64,000 nucleotides of DNA from Amycolatopsis xylanica (GTDB lineage Bacteria > Actinomycetota > Actinomycetes > Mycobacteriales > Pseudonocardiaceae), in assembly GCF_900107045.1 (NCBI RefSeq), contig NZ_FNON01000004.1, forward strand, positions 124,001-188,000, given 5' to 3'. Below are positions 46,457-54,295 of this stretch, piece by piece. A program made the translations under genes and the position numbers. The notes under the pieces are model-generated. The model ran no database searches. It had not been told where the DNA came from and saw only the letters and a list, made by a program, of their open reading frames with translations. Each line of letters opens with the position of its first letter. Within the stretch, counting starts at the first letter, position 1.

Positions 46457-47637
46457 CGGAGCCCGTGTGAGGCGACCATGCCCCACGTCCGGCTGAAATC
46501 GGCGTTCGAGAACAAGCCCGCGGTCACCAGCGCCTGAGTGCCTGGGACCGCCGCGAACCCGAGTACGGCGCTGCCGTCGGTCTTGGCGGTGGCTTCCTCG
46601 GGCAGCACGTCCTTGTACCACTCGGTGCCGGTCCACCTGGCGAGGTAGGTGTGCCCTGCCTCGATCCAGCCCGCGGTCCACAATGTCCCGGCGCCGTCCA
46701 GGGCGACAGCGTTGACCTCGTCGAACGGGCCGTCGGCCAGCTGCATCCACTCGCGGCCGTCCCAGCGCGCGATCCGCACCGGGATGCCGGTGGGGTTGAA
46801 CGCGTTGGGCCTGGCGACCGCGTAGACCGCGCCGGGACCGTCGGCGGCGAGCGCGTTGAAGATCCAGCCCGACGGGTAATCCCGGCCGCCCGGCATCGGG
46901 ATCTGCTGCCACTTCGCGCCGTCCCAGTGGTTCAGCACCGGGACCGCCTTGCCGTCCTGCTGGTAGTCACCGCCGACCCAGATGTCGGACGGACCGGTGC
47001 CGTCGACACGGGACGGGTCGACCTTCTGGCCCGCGGGCCCCGGCGGGAGCGTCATCTCCTGCCAGCCGGTGGCGGTCAGCCGCTCCACCTTGGGCTTGGT
47101 CTCGAACGTGGTCGTGTTGAAGTCGTCGCTGATCAGCCACGCCTCACCGGCGACCTTGAAGTCGGCGATGTACGGCTGCCAGCCTTCGGGCACGTCAGGA
47201 CGCTTCAGGTCGGTCCAGGTGGCGCCGTCCCAATGCCGGACCAGTGAAGTCTCGGCCGCGGCGGTCACGGCGGACGCGCCCGGGGTGCGCAGCTGGTCGG
47301 GCAGCCGGACGGCGGCCTTGCCCGGCTTCGTCTTGGTGCCCGCCACCCACACGTCGTTCGCGGCGGGCGCTTCGACCTTGCTCAGCTCGACACTGTCCGC
47401 CGAGCCGAGCGGCACGTCGGCCCACTTCGTGCCGTCCCAATGACTCAGCACGCCGACGCCGGGCGCCTCCTGGCCCGCGACCCAGATGTCCCCCGGGCCG
47501 CTGGCCGCGACGTCGTCGTAGATCCGCTGGCTCGCCGAGTCCAGCGGCTGTTCCAGCGCCCAGGGCACGTCGGCGTACGCGGTACCGGTCGTCGTCAGCG
47601 CGAGGCCCAGCACCGCGCCGGTGATCAAGGTCTTCAT
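46453..47637 (-). CDS. Secreted beta-propeller-like protein
   Basis: A 394-residue protein with a signal peptide ('MKTLITGAVLGLALTTTGTA' then YADVP). The mature part carries about six repeats of the pattern GPGDIWVAG ... HWDGTKWxxxPLP (for example 'SGPGDIWVAGQEAPGVGVLS', 'GTGPSDIWVGGDYQQDGKAV'), as in Kelch/galactose-oxidase-like propellers of secreted actinobacterial proteins. It has no catalytic motif I recognise; a carbohydrate-binding or surface role is possible. GGGACGATCC precedes the ATG (GGAGGGACG). Convergent with the repeat-linker gene, the two stops overlapping. Confidence 0.78.
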   Translation of the reverse strand: MKTLITGAVLGLALTTTGTAYADVPWALEQPLDSASQRIYDDVAASGPGDIWVAGQEAPGVGVLSHWDGTKWADVPLGSADSVELSKVEAPAANDVWVAGTKTKPGKAAVRLPDQLRTPGASAVTAAAETSLVRHWDGATWTDLKRPDVPEGWQPYIADFKVAGEAWLISDDFNTTTFETKPKVERLTATGWQEMTLPPGPAGQKVDPSRVDGTGPSDIWVGGDYQQDGKAVPVLNHWDGAKWQQIPMPGGRDYPSGWIFNALAADGPGAVYAVARPNAFNPTGIPVRIARWDGREWMQLADGPFDEVNAVALDGAGTLWTAGWIEAGHTYLARWTGTEWYKDVLPEEATAKTDGSAVLGFAAVPGTQALVTAGLFSNADFSRTWGMVASHGLR

Positions 47638-47704
47638 GGATCGTCCCTCCAGTAACGGGGTTTCCGTACTGGTCTTCTACGAACGGGGCGACCGAAAGGT
47701 TGAT

Positions 47705-48631
47705 CTAGTTCTCGGCGCGGAGGATCTTGAGCGCCTTGGCGAGATCGTCCGGGTACTCCGACTCGAACTCGACCCAGCGGCCGTCCGACGGGTGCGCGAA
47801 CGCGAGCGTCTTGGCGTGCAGCCACTGCCTGGACAGGCCGAGCTTGCGCGCGAGCACCGGGTCCGCGCCATAAGTCAGGTCGCCGACGCACGGGTGACGC
47901 AGTGCCGAGAAGTGCACGCGGATCTGGTGCGTCCGGCCGGTCTCCAGCTTGATCTGGGCCAGCGAGGCCGCGCGGAACGCCTCGACGACCTCGTAGTGCG
48001 TGACGCTCTCGCGCCCACCCTGGACCACGGCGAACTTGTAGTCGTGCTTGGGGTGCCGGTCGATCGGCGCGTCGATCGTGCCGCGCGTCGGGTCCGGGTG
48101 GCCCTGGACGATCGCGTGGTAGCCCTTGTCGACCGTGCGCTCCTTGAAGGCGCGCTTGAGCACGGTGTACGCGTGCTCGCTCTTCGCGACGACCATGACG
48201 CCGGTGGTGCCAGCGTCGAGCCGGTGGACCACGCCCTGGCGCTCCTCGGCGCCCGAGGTGGAGATCCGCAGGCCGGCGGCGGCAAGGCCACCGATCACCG
48301 TCGGGCCGGTCCAGCCGGGGCTCGGGTGCACGGCGACGCCGACCGGCTTCGAGATGACCACGATGTCGTCATCGTCGTGCAGGATCTCCATGCCCTCGAC
48401 GGGCTCGGCGACGACCTCGAGCTTGTTGCGGGGGTCCGGCAGGGTGACCTCGACCAGGCCACCGGCCACCAGCTTGTCCGACTTGCCCGCGGTCCGGCCG
48501 TCGAGCAGCACCTCGCCCGCCTCGGCGAGCTCGGCGATGACGGTCCTGGACAGGCCGAGCATCTTCGCGAGCCCGGCGTCGACCCGCATCCCGTCGAGCC
48601 CGTCGGGGATGGGCAGCATGCGCGCGCTCAC
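47705..48631 (-). CDS. rluD: Pseudouridine synthase RluD family
   Basis: A 308-residue RluA/RluD-type synthase. An N-terminal S4 RNA-binding domain ('MRVDAGLAKMLGLSRTVIAE', 'LAEAGEVLLDGRTAGKSDKL') leads to the catalytic domain with 'VVHRLDAGTTGVMVVAKSEH', where the Asp is the nucleophile. It converts uridines in 23S rRNA (positions 1911/1915/1917 in E. coli numbering for RluD). GTG 48631 overlaps the lspA stop (GTGA), the usual actinobacterial gene pair; ATG 48619 is the alternative. Confidence 0.93.
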   Translation of the reverse strand: MSARMLPIPDGLDGMRVDAGLAKMLGLSRTVIAELAEAGEVLLDGRTAGKSDKLVAGGLVEVTLPDPRNKLEVVAEPVEGMEILHDDDDIVVISKPVGVAVHPSPGWTGPTVIGGLAAAGLRISTSGAEERQGVVHRLDAGTTGVMVVAKSEHAYTVLKRAFKERTVDKGYHAIVQGHPDPTRGTIDAPIDRHPKHDYKFAVVQGGRESVTHYEVVEAFRAASLAQIKLETGRTHQIRVHFSALRHPCVGDLTYGADPVLARKLGLSRQWLHAKTLAFAHPSDGRWVEFESEYPDDLAKALKILRAEN

Positions 48632-49227
48632 TTGTCTTCCTTCTTCTTGTCCTTTGTGGACGTGCCGTCGTAGTCCTTGCCGAGGAGCGACATCAGCACG
48701 ATGAGCGCGCCGCCCACGCAGATGCACGAGTCGGCGACGTTGAACACCGCGAACCCGCGCCCGTCCGGCGCGAACGCCGAGATGAAGTCGACCACGTGCC
48801 CCTGGAACGGCGACGGCGCCCGGAAGATCCGGTCGACCAGGTTCCCGAAGGCGCCGGCGAGCACCAGCCCGAGCCCGATCGCCCAGCCGGTCGACCGCAG
48901 CCGCCTGGCGAGCCAGATGATCGCGATGACCACGCCAAGCGCGACGATGGCCAAGATCCACGTCATGCCCGTGGCCAGCGAGAACGCCGCCCCCGGGTTT
49001 CGCACGAGCTGGAAGTACAGCAGCCCGCCGAGTACCTTGATCGGCTCCTTGCCCTCCAAAGTGGACACCACGACGATCTTGCTGATCAGGTCGGCGGCGA
49101 AGGCCACCAAGGCCACCGCGAACACCAGCACGATCCGCCGCTTCGGCAGCGGAGGTGCCTCCGCCTGCTCGTCGGGAACGGTGTCTGGCTGCGATTCGGG
49201 CTCGGTGCTCACCTGCCCATTGTCCAC
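48628..49227 (-). CDS. lspA: Lipoprotein signal peptidase LspA
   Basis: A 199-residue signal peptidase II with four membrane helices. Catalytic Asp residues are in 'GAFGNLVDRIFRAP' and 'FAVFNVADSCICVG'; 'QLVRNPGAAFSLATGMTWIL' is also conserved. It cleaves prolipoproteins before the lipidated Cys. An N-terminal hydrophilic extension of about 30 residues, rich in Glu/Pro/Gln, precedes the first helix, and the tail is very charged (TSTKDKKKEDK). The GTG at 49227 is somewhat uncertain. Upstream of rluD in a two-gene operon. Confidence 0.94.
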   Translation of the reverse strand: MDNGQVSTEPESQPDTVPDEQAEAPPLPKRRIVLVFAVALVAFAADLISKIVVVSTLEGKEPIKVLGGLLYFQLVRNPGAAFSLATGMTWILAIVALGVVIAIIWLARRLRSTGWAIGLGLVLAGAFGNLVDRIFRAPSPFQGHVVDFISAFAPDGRGFAVFNVADSCICVGGALIVLMSLLGKDYDGTSTKDKKKEDK

Positions 49228-49281
49228 TAGCTGTCGGCCGGGCCCGGCCTGCCCCGGCTCGCGAGCGCCACGAACGCTCCC

Positions 49282-50631
49282 TCAGCCGAGGAAGTCCGGC
49301 AGCTGACGGGGGTCGTCGAGGGGCGCCCAGCGGCCGTCGGCCCGGGTGTAGGTCCAGCGCGCTCCCCTGGCGACGATCTGCCGGAGCGCGAGCGCGAGGC
49401 GGTCGACGTGCTCCTCGGTGGTGCCGAGGCCGAGGCTCACCCGCAGCGCCTGCTGACCGGCCGCGCCCGCCTCGCCGATCAGGCGCTTGGTGGCGATGTG
49501 CGCGCAGAACGCGCCGTCGCGGACGCCGATGCCGTACTCGGCCGAGAGCACGGCGGCGACCCAGCCGGGCTCGAAGCCGTCGAGCACGAAGCTGAGCGTG
49601 CCCACGCGGTCGACCGGCGCGTCGAAGAGGCTGAGCTCGGTGAGGCCGGGGACGGCCGCGAGGCCCTTGCGCAGGCGGTCGAGCAGGACGGCCTCGTGCT
49701 CGACGATCTCGTCCCACTGCTTCGAGAGCGTCTGGCACGCGACGCCGAGCGCGTACACGCCGACCGTGTTGGGCGAACCGGCCTCGTGACGCTCGGGGCC
49801 GTTGTTCCAGACCACCGCGTCGCCGGTGACGATCTTGGTCGCGCCGCCGCCCGCGAGGTACGGCTGGGCGGCGCGCAGCCAGTCCGCGCGGCCGACCAAA
49901 GCACCCGCGCCGAACGGCGCGTACAGCTTGTGTCCGGAGAAGGCCACGTAGTCGACGTCCAGCTCGCGCAGGGAAACCTTGCGGTGCGGGGAAAGCTGGG
50001 CGGCGTCGAGTGCGATGCGGGCACCGTGCCGTCGCGCCACGGCCGCGATCTCCTTGACGGGCAACAGTTCACCGGTCACGTTGGACGCGCCGGTCAGCAC
50101 GACCAGGCGCGGGCCTTCGGGGCATTCGGCCAGCGCACTGTCCACAGCGGACACCGCGGCGAGGCGGGTGCGCGGAGTCTGGACGCGGCGGACATTCGGG
50201 CCACGCCAAGGCAAAAGGGCCGCGTGGTGCTCGGTGTCGAACACCACGACCGAGGTGTTCTTCGGCAGGCTGCGGGCGAGCAGATTGAAGGAATCGGTGG
50301 TGTTGCGGGTGAACACCACGGTGTCGGTGGCGCGCGCGTCGACGAACTCGCGCAGGATGCCACGCGTGCGCTCGTAAAGCTTGGTGGAGACCTGCGAGGC
50401 GAAGCCGGCGCCGCGGTGCACGCTGGCGTACCAGGGCAGGAATTCGTCGACCGCGTCGCGGACCGCGCTGAGACAGGGCGCGCTGGCCGCGTGGTCGAGA
50501 TTGGCGTAGCCGATGCTCTCGCCGGTCACCAGCGGCACGCGGAGCTCGGCTCCGGCGACGGCCGGGATGTCCTGTGCGGCAAGGGTTTCCGAGGTTTCCG
50601 GGGTTTCCGTGCGATCGAGTGCGAGTGTCAT
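49282..50631 (-). CDS. SufS-like cysteine desulfurase / class V aminotransferase
   Basis: A 449-residue PLP enzyme. 'VDYVAFSGHKLYAPFGAGAL' contains the PLP Lys and 'YGIGVRDGAFCAHIATKRLI' the Cys expected of a group II (SufS/CsdA-like) cysteine desulfurase; 'ANLDHAASAPCLSAVRDAVD' is the conserved N-terminus. The first 35 residues are Thr/Glu-rich and atypical. It likely removes sulfur from cysteine or a related amino acid. It is directly controlled by a SAM-IV riboswitch (50666-50782), so it belongs to sulfur/methionine metabolism and not Fe-S assembly alone. ATG 50631 has GGAGG six bases upstream; the frame extends through the riboswitch but that is not coding. Confidence 0.85.
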   Translation of the reverse strand: MTLALDRTETPETSETLAAQDIPAVAGAELRVPLVTGESIGYANLDHAASAPCLSAVRDAVDEFLPWYASVHRGAGFASQVSTKLYERTRGILREFVDARATDTVVFTRNTTDSFNLLARSLPKNTSVVVFDTEHHAALLPWRGPNVRRVQTPRTRLAAVSAVDSALAECPEGPRLVVLTGASNVTGELLPVKEIAAVARRHGARIALDAAQLSPHRKVSLRELDVDYVAFSGHKLYAPFGAGALVGRADWLRAAQPYLAGGGATKIVTGDAVVWNNGPERHEAGSPNTVGVYALGVACQTLSKQWDEIVEHEAVLLDRLRKGLAAVPGLTELSLFDAPVDRVGTLSFVLDGFEPGWVAAVLSAEYGIGVRDGAFCAHIATKRLIGEAGAAGQQALRVSLGLGTTEEHVDRLALALRQIVARGARWTYTRADGRWAPLDDPRQLPDFLG

Positions 50632-50640
50632 GACGCCTCC

Positions 50641-50654
50641 GGGTCCAGGGACCC
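50641..50654 (-). promoter_or_regulatory. Small hairpin next to the ribosome site
   Basis: GGGTCC-CT-GGACCC lies between the SAM-IV aptamer and the GGAGG ribosome site of the desulfurase gene. It is the natural switching element: the 3' part of the aptamer and this stem could compete to expose or hide the ribosome site. No terminator is seen, so control is likely at translation. Confidence 0.45.
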
Positions 50655-50665
50655 GCATCGCATGA

Positions 50666-50782
50666 GGGCCCGCGCTTGCCCGTCGCCGTGTGCGACAGGC
50701 CTGGTCCTCACCCGGGGCACCCCACCGCGGTTGGAGGGTTGCCGGCCAGCAAGCCGGGGCTGAACGCTGGCACTCGTGACCT
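50666..50782 (-). ncRNA. SAM-IV riboswitch
   Basis: On the minus strand the leader reads GTCACGAGTGCCAGCG, then CCCCGGCTTGCTGGCCGGCA, CCCTCCAACCGCGGTGGGG, TGCCCCGGGTGAGGACCAGG and GCAAGCGCGGGCC. This is essentially the SAM-IV aptamer of Actinomycetales (core with P1-P4 and the 3' pseudoknot segment GCAAGCGCGGG), which binds S-adenosylmethionine. The 5' boundary is set by GTCAC pairing with the GTGAGGACC side. A -10-like TACTGT (50795-50790) lies just upstream. SAM binding is expected to lower expression of the cysteine desulfurase gene. Confidence 0.88.
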
Positions 50783-50846
50783 GATTCGGACAGTACCCGA
50801 AGATCCGCCGATCGCGCCAACCCCCGTCCCAGACTCTGGAACGAAC

Positions 50847-50896
50847 GCGATAAAGCGGGCTTTATCCCACTCTGGGATAAAGCCCGCTTTATCCCA
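50847..50896. terminator. Two R1 hairpins after the M23 gene
   Basis: GCGATAAAGC-GG-GCTTTATCCC (50847-50869) and TGGGATAAAGC-CC-GCTTTATCCCA (50873-50896), the family of 641-728. They begin six bases after the M23 stop and separate it from the riboswitch-controlled gene downstream on the same strand. Confidence 0.65.
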
Positions 50897-50901
50897 GGGG
50901 C

Positions 50902-51582
50902 TCAGCGATCCAGGCGGAAACGGCCGGGCAGCTGGGTGACGGCGTTGTCGCGCAAGCGGGTGGCGGTGCCGCCGTACTGCTCGGCGCCTTCGGTGAACCT
51001 GTAGCCCCCGAAGCTCTTGCCGTCGACGGGTTCGCCGTACGCCTCGGCGACCTCGGCCGAGACCTGCTCGTACGACATGCCGCTCCAGTTGCCGGCGGCG
51101 ACCCGGTCCGCGCGCAGTTTGGAAGCGCTTTCCTGCAGGGCCCAGAGTGTGAAGTGCACATGCGCGCCGGTCGAGGATCCACCGCACGGCAACGCGTTCC
51201 CGGTCTTGCCGAGCACGGTGCCCGCCGTGACGGCCTGGCCGTCGGTGACCGCGATGTTCTCCATGTGGTAATACCCGGTGCGCCAGCCGTTGCCGTGGTC
51301 GATGGTCACCCAGTCGCCGCCGGAGCAGTGCTGGATCGCGACGGTGCCCGCCAGCGGCGCGCGCACGGTCTTGTCGTACGGCGAGAAGTCGATGGCGTTC
51401 TTCACACCCGAGTTCCCGTCGTCGGAGTGGATGCCGGCCGAGTAGACCTGCTGGCCCGTCTGGAACGGGAGCGCGAACACCGGAAACGCCTCCGCGTGCG
51501 CCGCGGTCGGCAGCCCGACCAGCACACCCGCGAGCACGGCTCCGGCGGAGACAACGCCAAGACGCATGCGAACCTTCGTCAC
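50902..51582 (-). CDS. Secreted M23 metallopeptidase (LytM-like)
   Basis: A 226-residue exported protein. The signal peptide runs to about AAHAEA. The LytM fold shows the Zn ligands: 'GIHSDDGNSGVKNAIDFSPY' (His and Asp), then 'SSTGAHVHFTLWAL' (HxH); 'APLAGTVAIQHCSGGDWVTI' and 'TGYYHMENIAV' are also typical. It probably cleaves peptide bridges in peptidoglycan or acts as an elastase-like enzyme. GTG 51582 is chosen with GGAGG seven bases upstream; ATG 51567 is possible. Two Cys could form a disulfide. Confidence 0.85.
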   Translation of the reverse strand: MTKVRMRLGVVSAGAVLAGVLVGLPTAAHAEAFPVFALPFQTGQQVYSAGIHSDDGNSGVKNAIDFSPYDKTVRAPLAGTVAIQHCSGGDWVTIDHGNGWRTGYYHMENIAVTDGQAVTAGTVLGKTGNALPCGGSSTGAHVHFTLWALQESASKLRADRVAAGNWSGMSYEQVSAEVAEAYGEPVDGKSFGGYRFTEGAEQYGGTATRLRDNAVTQLPGRFRLDR

Positions 51583-51932
51583 TCTGCGTCCTCCTTTTCT
51601 AGACTCACTCCCCCAAACGGACTAACACGAATGAAGGCAAGGTAAGGCATCGCGATCTTGAAGTGAATAGTCTTTCGTCTACTTTTCGAGACATTAACGA
51701 GACAAGCCCGAGTCCCCCGCGACACCAGCACGAGTCCTAACCGAGACATTCCCGCAGCTCGCGCGCGAAAAAACCCGCCGCAGCGATACCCAAGAGCGAA
51801 CACGCGTACAGCAACAGCGATCACACGTCGCCGAGCAGCAAAGACTCAGGGATGGCGAGTTTGCGCTCCGCGCACGAGTGTTTGCTCTTCGCGTACGCGT
51901 GTTGGCCGCTCGCCGACGGAATCGGCCGTTTT
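51583..51932. other. Intergenic region, no gene seen
   Basis: A 350-base gap between the M23 gene start and the antiporter gene end. It has a short A/T-rich part (about 51620-51720) that likely carries the M23 promoter. I looked for the c-di-AMP (ydaO) riboswitch that often precedes cell-wall hydrolases and did not find its core. No hairpin family and no convincing reading frame occurs. Confidence 0.5.
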
Positions 51933-53411
51933 CTAGCGGCCGGACTCCCCGCGCCAGCGAGCCAGGCGACCGGCGCGGTCGACCGCGCGGAGGCGGCGCT
52001 CGGCGGCGTCACGGGCGGCGATCGTAGTGACTACGAGTAACTGGTCCTGTTCCTGCAAACGGGTGGTCTTCTGGGGAGTGAAGCCGTGCCCGTCGCGGAC
52101 CACCAGGCTGATGGTCGAGCCCTCCGGGAGCCGGAGCTCGGTCAGGTAGACGCCGTGCATCTTGGAGCCCGCCTGGATGCGGACCTGCAGGAGTTCGGCG
52201 CCGAGCTCGTCCAGCGGCGCCGAGTCGACCTCGATCTCCTTGGCCTCGCCGCCCGCGTCGAGCCCGAGCTTGCGCGCCAGCGGGGCGAGCGTCGCGCCCT
52301 GCAGCAGCGTCAGCACGATGACCAGCACGAACACGGCGTCGACCAGGCGTTGCGCGCCGGGGACGCCCTCGGAGAGCGGGATCATCGCGAGCACGATCGG
52401 CACCGCGCCCCGCAGCCCCGCCCAGGCGAGGAAGGTCTGTTCCCGCCACGACACCTTGAACGGCAGCGCGGCGATCAGCACCGAGATCGGCCGCGAGAGC
52501 ACCAGCACCACCGCGCCCGCGATGAGCCCTGGCACGACCGCGTCCAGCAGCCGGGTGGGCGACGCGAACAACCCGAGCAGCACGAACAGCCCGATCTGCG
52601 CGAGCCAGCCGAGGCCTTCTGCGAACGAGAGCGTGTCCGAGCGGTGCGGCAGCCGCGAGTTCCCGAGCACCACCCCGGCGACGTAGGTGGCCAGCAGCCC
52701 GGACGCGTGCGCGAGCTGCCCGCTCGAATACGCGAGCACGCACACCGCGACCGTGGCCAGCGGATACAGGCCGGTCGCCGGCAGCGCGGCCCGGCGCAGC
52801 GCCAGCGCGCCGACCCAGCCGAAGAGCAGGCCGAGCCCCAGGCCCAGCGCGAGTTCGTAAACGACCAGCAGCGGCAGCGTCCAGTCGACGACGCTGGCTT
52901 CGGCGAGCACGACGACCGCGATGTACGCGGGCGCGTCGTTGATGCCCGACTCGAGTTCGAGGGTGCCGACCAGCCGTTTGCCGACGCCGATGGTGCGCAG
53001 CACGGAGAACACGGCCGCCGAGTCGGTGGACGCGAGCACCGCGCCCCACAGCAGCGCCATCCGCCAGTCGAGGCCGAGCAGCCAGTGCAGCGCGGAGCCG
53101 GTGATCGCGATGCTGACCCCGACGCCCACTGTGGACAGTGCGATTCCGGTGCCCAGCCCCGGTTTCACCGCGTGCCAGCGAGTGGTGAGGCCGCCTTCGG
53201 TGAGGATCATGACGAGCGCCGCCAGTCCCAGCGACTGGGTCAGCCCGGGGTTGTCGAACTCGACGCCGAACCCGGCTTCGCCGATCAGGACACCGATCGC
53301 CAGGTAGAGCAGCAGCGAGGGCAGGCCGAGGCGGATCGAGACGCGGACGGCGATCACGGCGGACAGGAGCACGACGCCGCCGGTGCCCAGCACGATCGGG
53401 AGTTGCTCCAT
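51933..53411 (-). CDS. Potassium/proton antiporter (NhaP2/CvrA type, CPA1)
   Basis: A 492-residue transporter with about 12 membrane helices (residues 1-390) and a C-terminal RCK_C/TrkA-C domain ('LQVRIQAGSKMHGVYLTELR', 'LPEGSTISLVVRDGHGFTPQ'). The ion-binding core is 'WGAVLASTDSAAVFSVLRTI' and 'LELESGINDAPAYIAVVVLA', with the acidic pair of the CPA1 family. It expels K+ (or Na+) in exchange for protons. The frame opens at 53423, but GGAGG lies between that ATG and the ATG at 53411 at the right distance, so 53411 is the start. Nearby genes give no hint of regulation. Confidence 0.88.
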   Translation of the reverse strand: MEQLPIVLGTGGVVLLSAVIAVRVSIRLGLPSLLLYLAIGVLIGEAGFGVEFDNPGLTQSLGLAALVMILTEGGLTTRWHAVKPGLGTGIALSTVGVGVSIAITGSALHWLLGLDWRMALLWGAVLASTDSAAVFSVLRTIGVGKRLVGTLELESGINDAPAYIAVVVLAEASVVDWTLPLLVVYELALGLGLGLLFGWVGALALRRAALPATGLYPLATVAVCVLAYSSGQLAHASGLLATYVAGVVLGNSRLPHRSDTLSFAEGLGWLAQIGLFVLLGLFASPTRLLDAVVPGLIAGAVVLVLSRPISVLIAALPFKVSWREQTFLAWAGLRGAVPIVLAMIPLSEGVPGAQRLVDAVFVLVIVLTLLQGATLAPLARKLGLDAGGEAKEIEVDSAPLDELGAELLQVRIQAGSKMHGVYLTELRLPEGSTISLVVRDGHGFTPQKTTRLQEQDQLLVVTTIAARDAAERRLRAVDRAGRLARWRGESGR

Positions 53412-53423
53412 GCACGCCTCCAT

Positions 53424-53538
53424 CCCGGTCGCCCCGTGGGCTATCAGAATAGTGAGGCCGGGTCATTCACCCGATCGTGGAGCACCGGACTGTGCGGGTT
53501 TTCCCTTGTGCTACGGCCTCCGGCCCCCGGTATCCAGC
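53424..53538. other. Intergenic region, nothing recognised
   Basis: A 115-base space between the antiporter and ArsR-like genes (both minus strand). A loose inverted repeat (CCCCGGTATC ... GCCGGGTACCG) is present around 53525-53550 and may end the regulator transcript. Confidence 0.3.
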
Positions 53539-54255
53539 TTATCGCCGGGTACCGACAAGATCCGGTGAGCGAGCTGGGTCGAGGAGTGAGCTGTCCACAC
53601 CTAATAGGGCGAAAGGTTCCTGCGCCGCGGGGAGTATCCGGATAGCCCGGGAAGCGTCACGGGACAGCCATCCGGCGTCCACCGCGCGGCGCAGAAAAGC
53701 GGCGGGCAGCACGCCTGCCAGGTGCTCGCGGCGCTCTGTCCAATCCAGACACTCGCGCAGCAGCGGGCGGCGCGGTGCCTGCTCGATCACCACGCCGAGT
53801 CCATCGAGGACGGACCTGCCCCGCGACGTCAATGCCAGCCCCGACGAGGTCTCCAGCAGCCCGGCCGCGATCATCCCGTCCCGCAGCGCCACGCCGAGCT
53901 TCCCGGCCAGATGGTCGTAACAGGTCCGCGCGAATTCCAGCTTCCGCACACGCGTCGACGTGCGCAGGCCGATGGCTGGACGGTGGTCGGCGTGCTGCGC
54001 GAGGCCTTCGATCAGCTGGGCCACCCGGGGATCGTCGATGCGGACGTAACTGTGCCGCCCCTGCTTGACACTCCCGACGAACCCCGCCTCACGCAGCCGC
54101 GTGACGTGCTCGCTCGCGGTCGACGGCGCGATCTTCGCCGCCGCCGCGAGCTCGCCGACCGTCCAGGCCCTCCCGTCGAGCAGCGCCAGGCACATCGCCG
54201 CCCGGCTCGGGTCGGCCAGTACCGCGGCCACCTCGGCCAGCGCGATCGTCTCCAT
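53539..54255 (-). CDS. ArsR-family regulator with a C-terminal extension
   Basis: A 238-residue protein. The first 95 residues form an ArsR winged helix: 'VAAVLADPSRAAMCLALLDG', 'VGELAAAAKIAPSTASEHVT' and 'LREAGFVGSVKQGRHSYVRI'. The remaining 140 residues, 'LEFARTCYDHLAGKLGVALR' onward, are a C-terminal domain found in a subset of actinobacterial ArsR-like regulators (with a single 'LEFARTCYDHLAG' Cys-His motif). The target is unknown. ATG 54255 is favoured over GTG 54261; no clear ribosome site. Lies between unrelated genes. Confidence 0.78.
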   Translation of the reverse strand: METIALAEVAAVLADPSRAAMCLALLDGRAWTVGELAAAAKIAPSTASEHVTRLREAGFVGSVKQGRHSYVRIDDPRVAQLIEGLAQHADHRPAIGLRTSTRVRKLEFARTCYDHLAGKLGVALRDGMIAAGLLETSSGLALTSRGRSVLDGLGVVIEQAPRRPLLRECLDWTERREHLAGVLPAAFLRRAVDAGWLSRDASRAIRILPAAQEPFALLGVDSSLLDPARSPDLVGTRR

Positions 54256-54295
54256 CAGCACACGGTAGGTCAGGAACGTATCGGCCGCGGCCGAC

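Noticed and set aside
50632..50820. N-terminal extension of the cysteine desulfurase
   Set aside because: It would translate the SAM-IV aptamer; ATG 50631 has a GGAGG site and the conserved domain starts after it.
51583..51832. ydaO/c-di-AMP riboswitch before the M23 peptidase gene
   Set aside because: I searched the leader for the core motifs known upstream of actinobacterial cell-wall hydrolases and found none.
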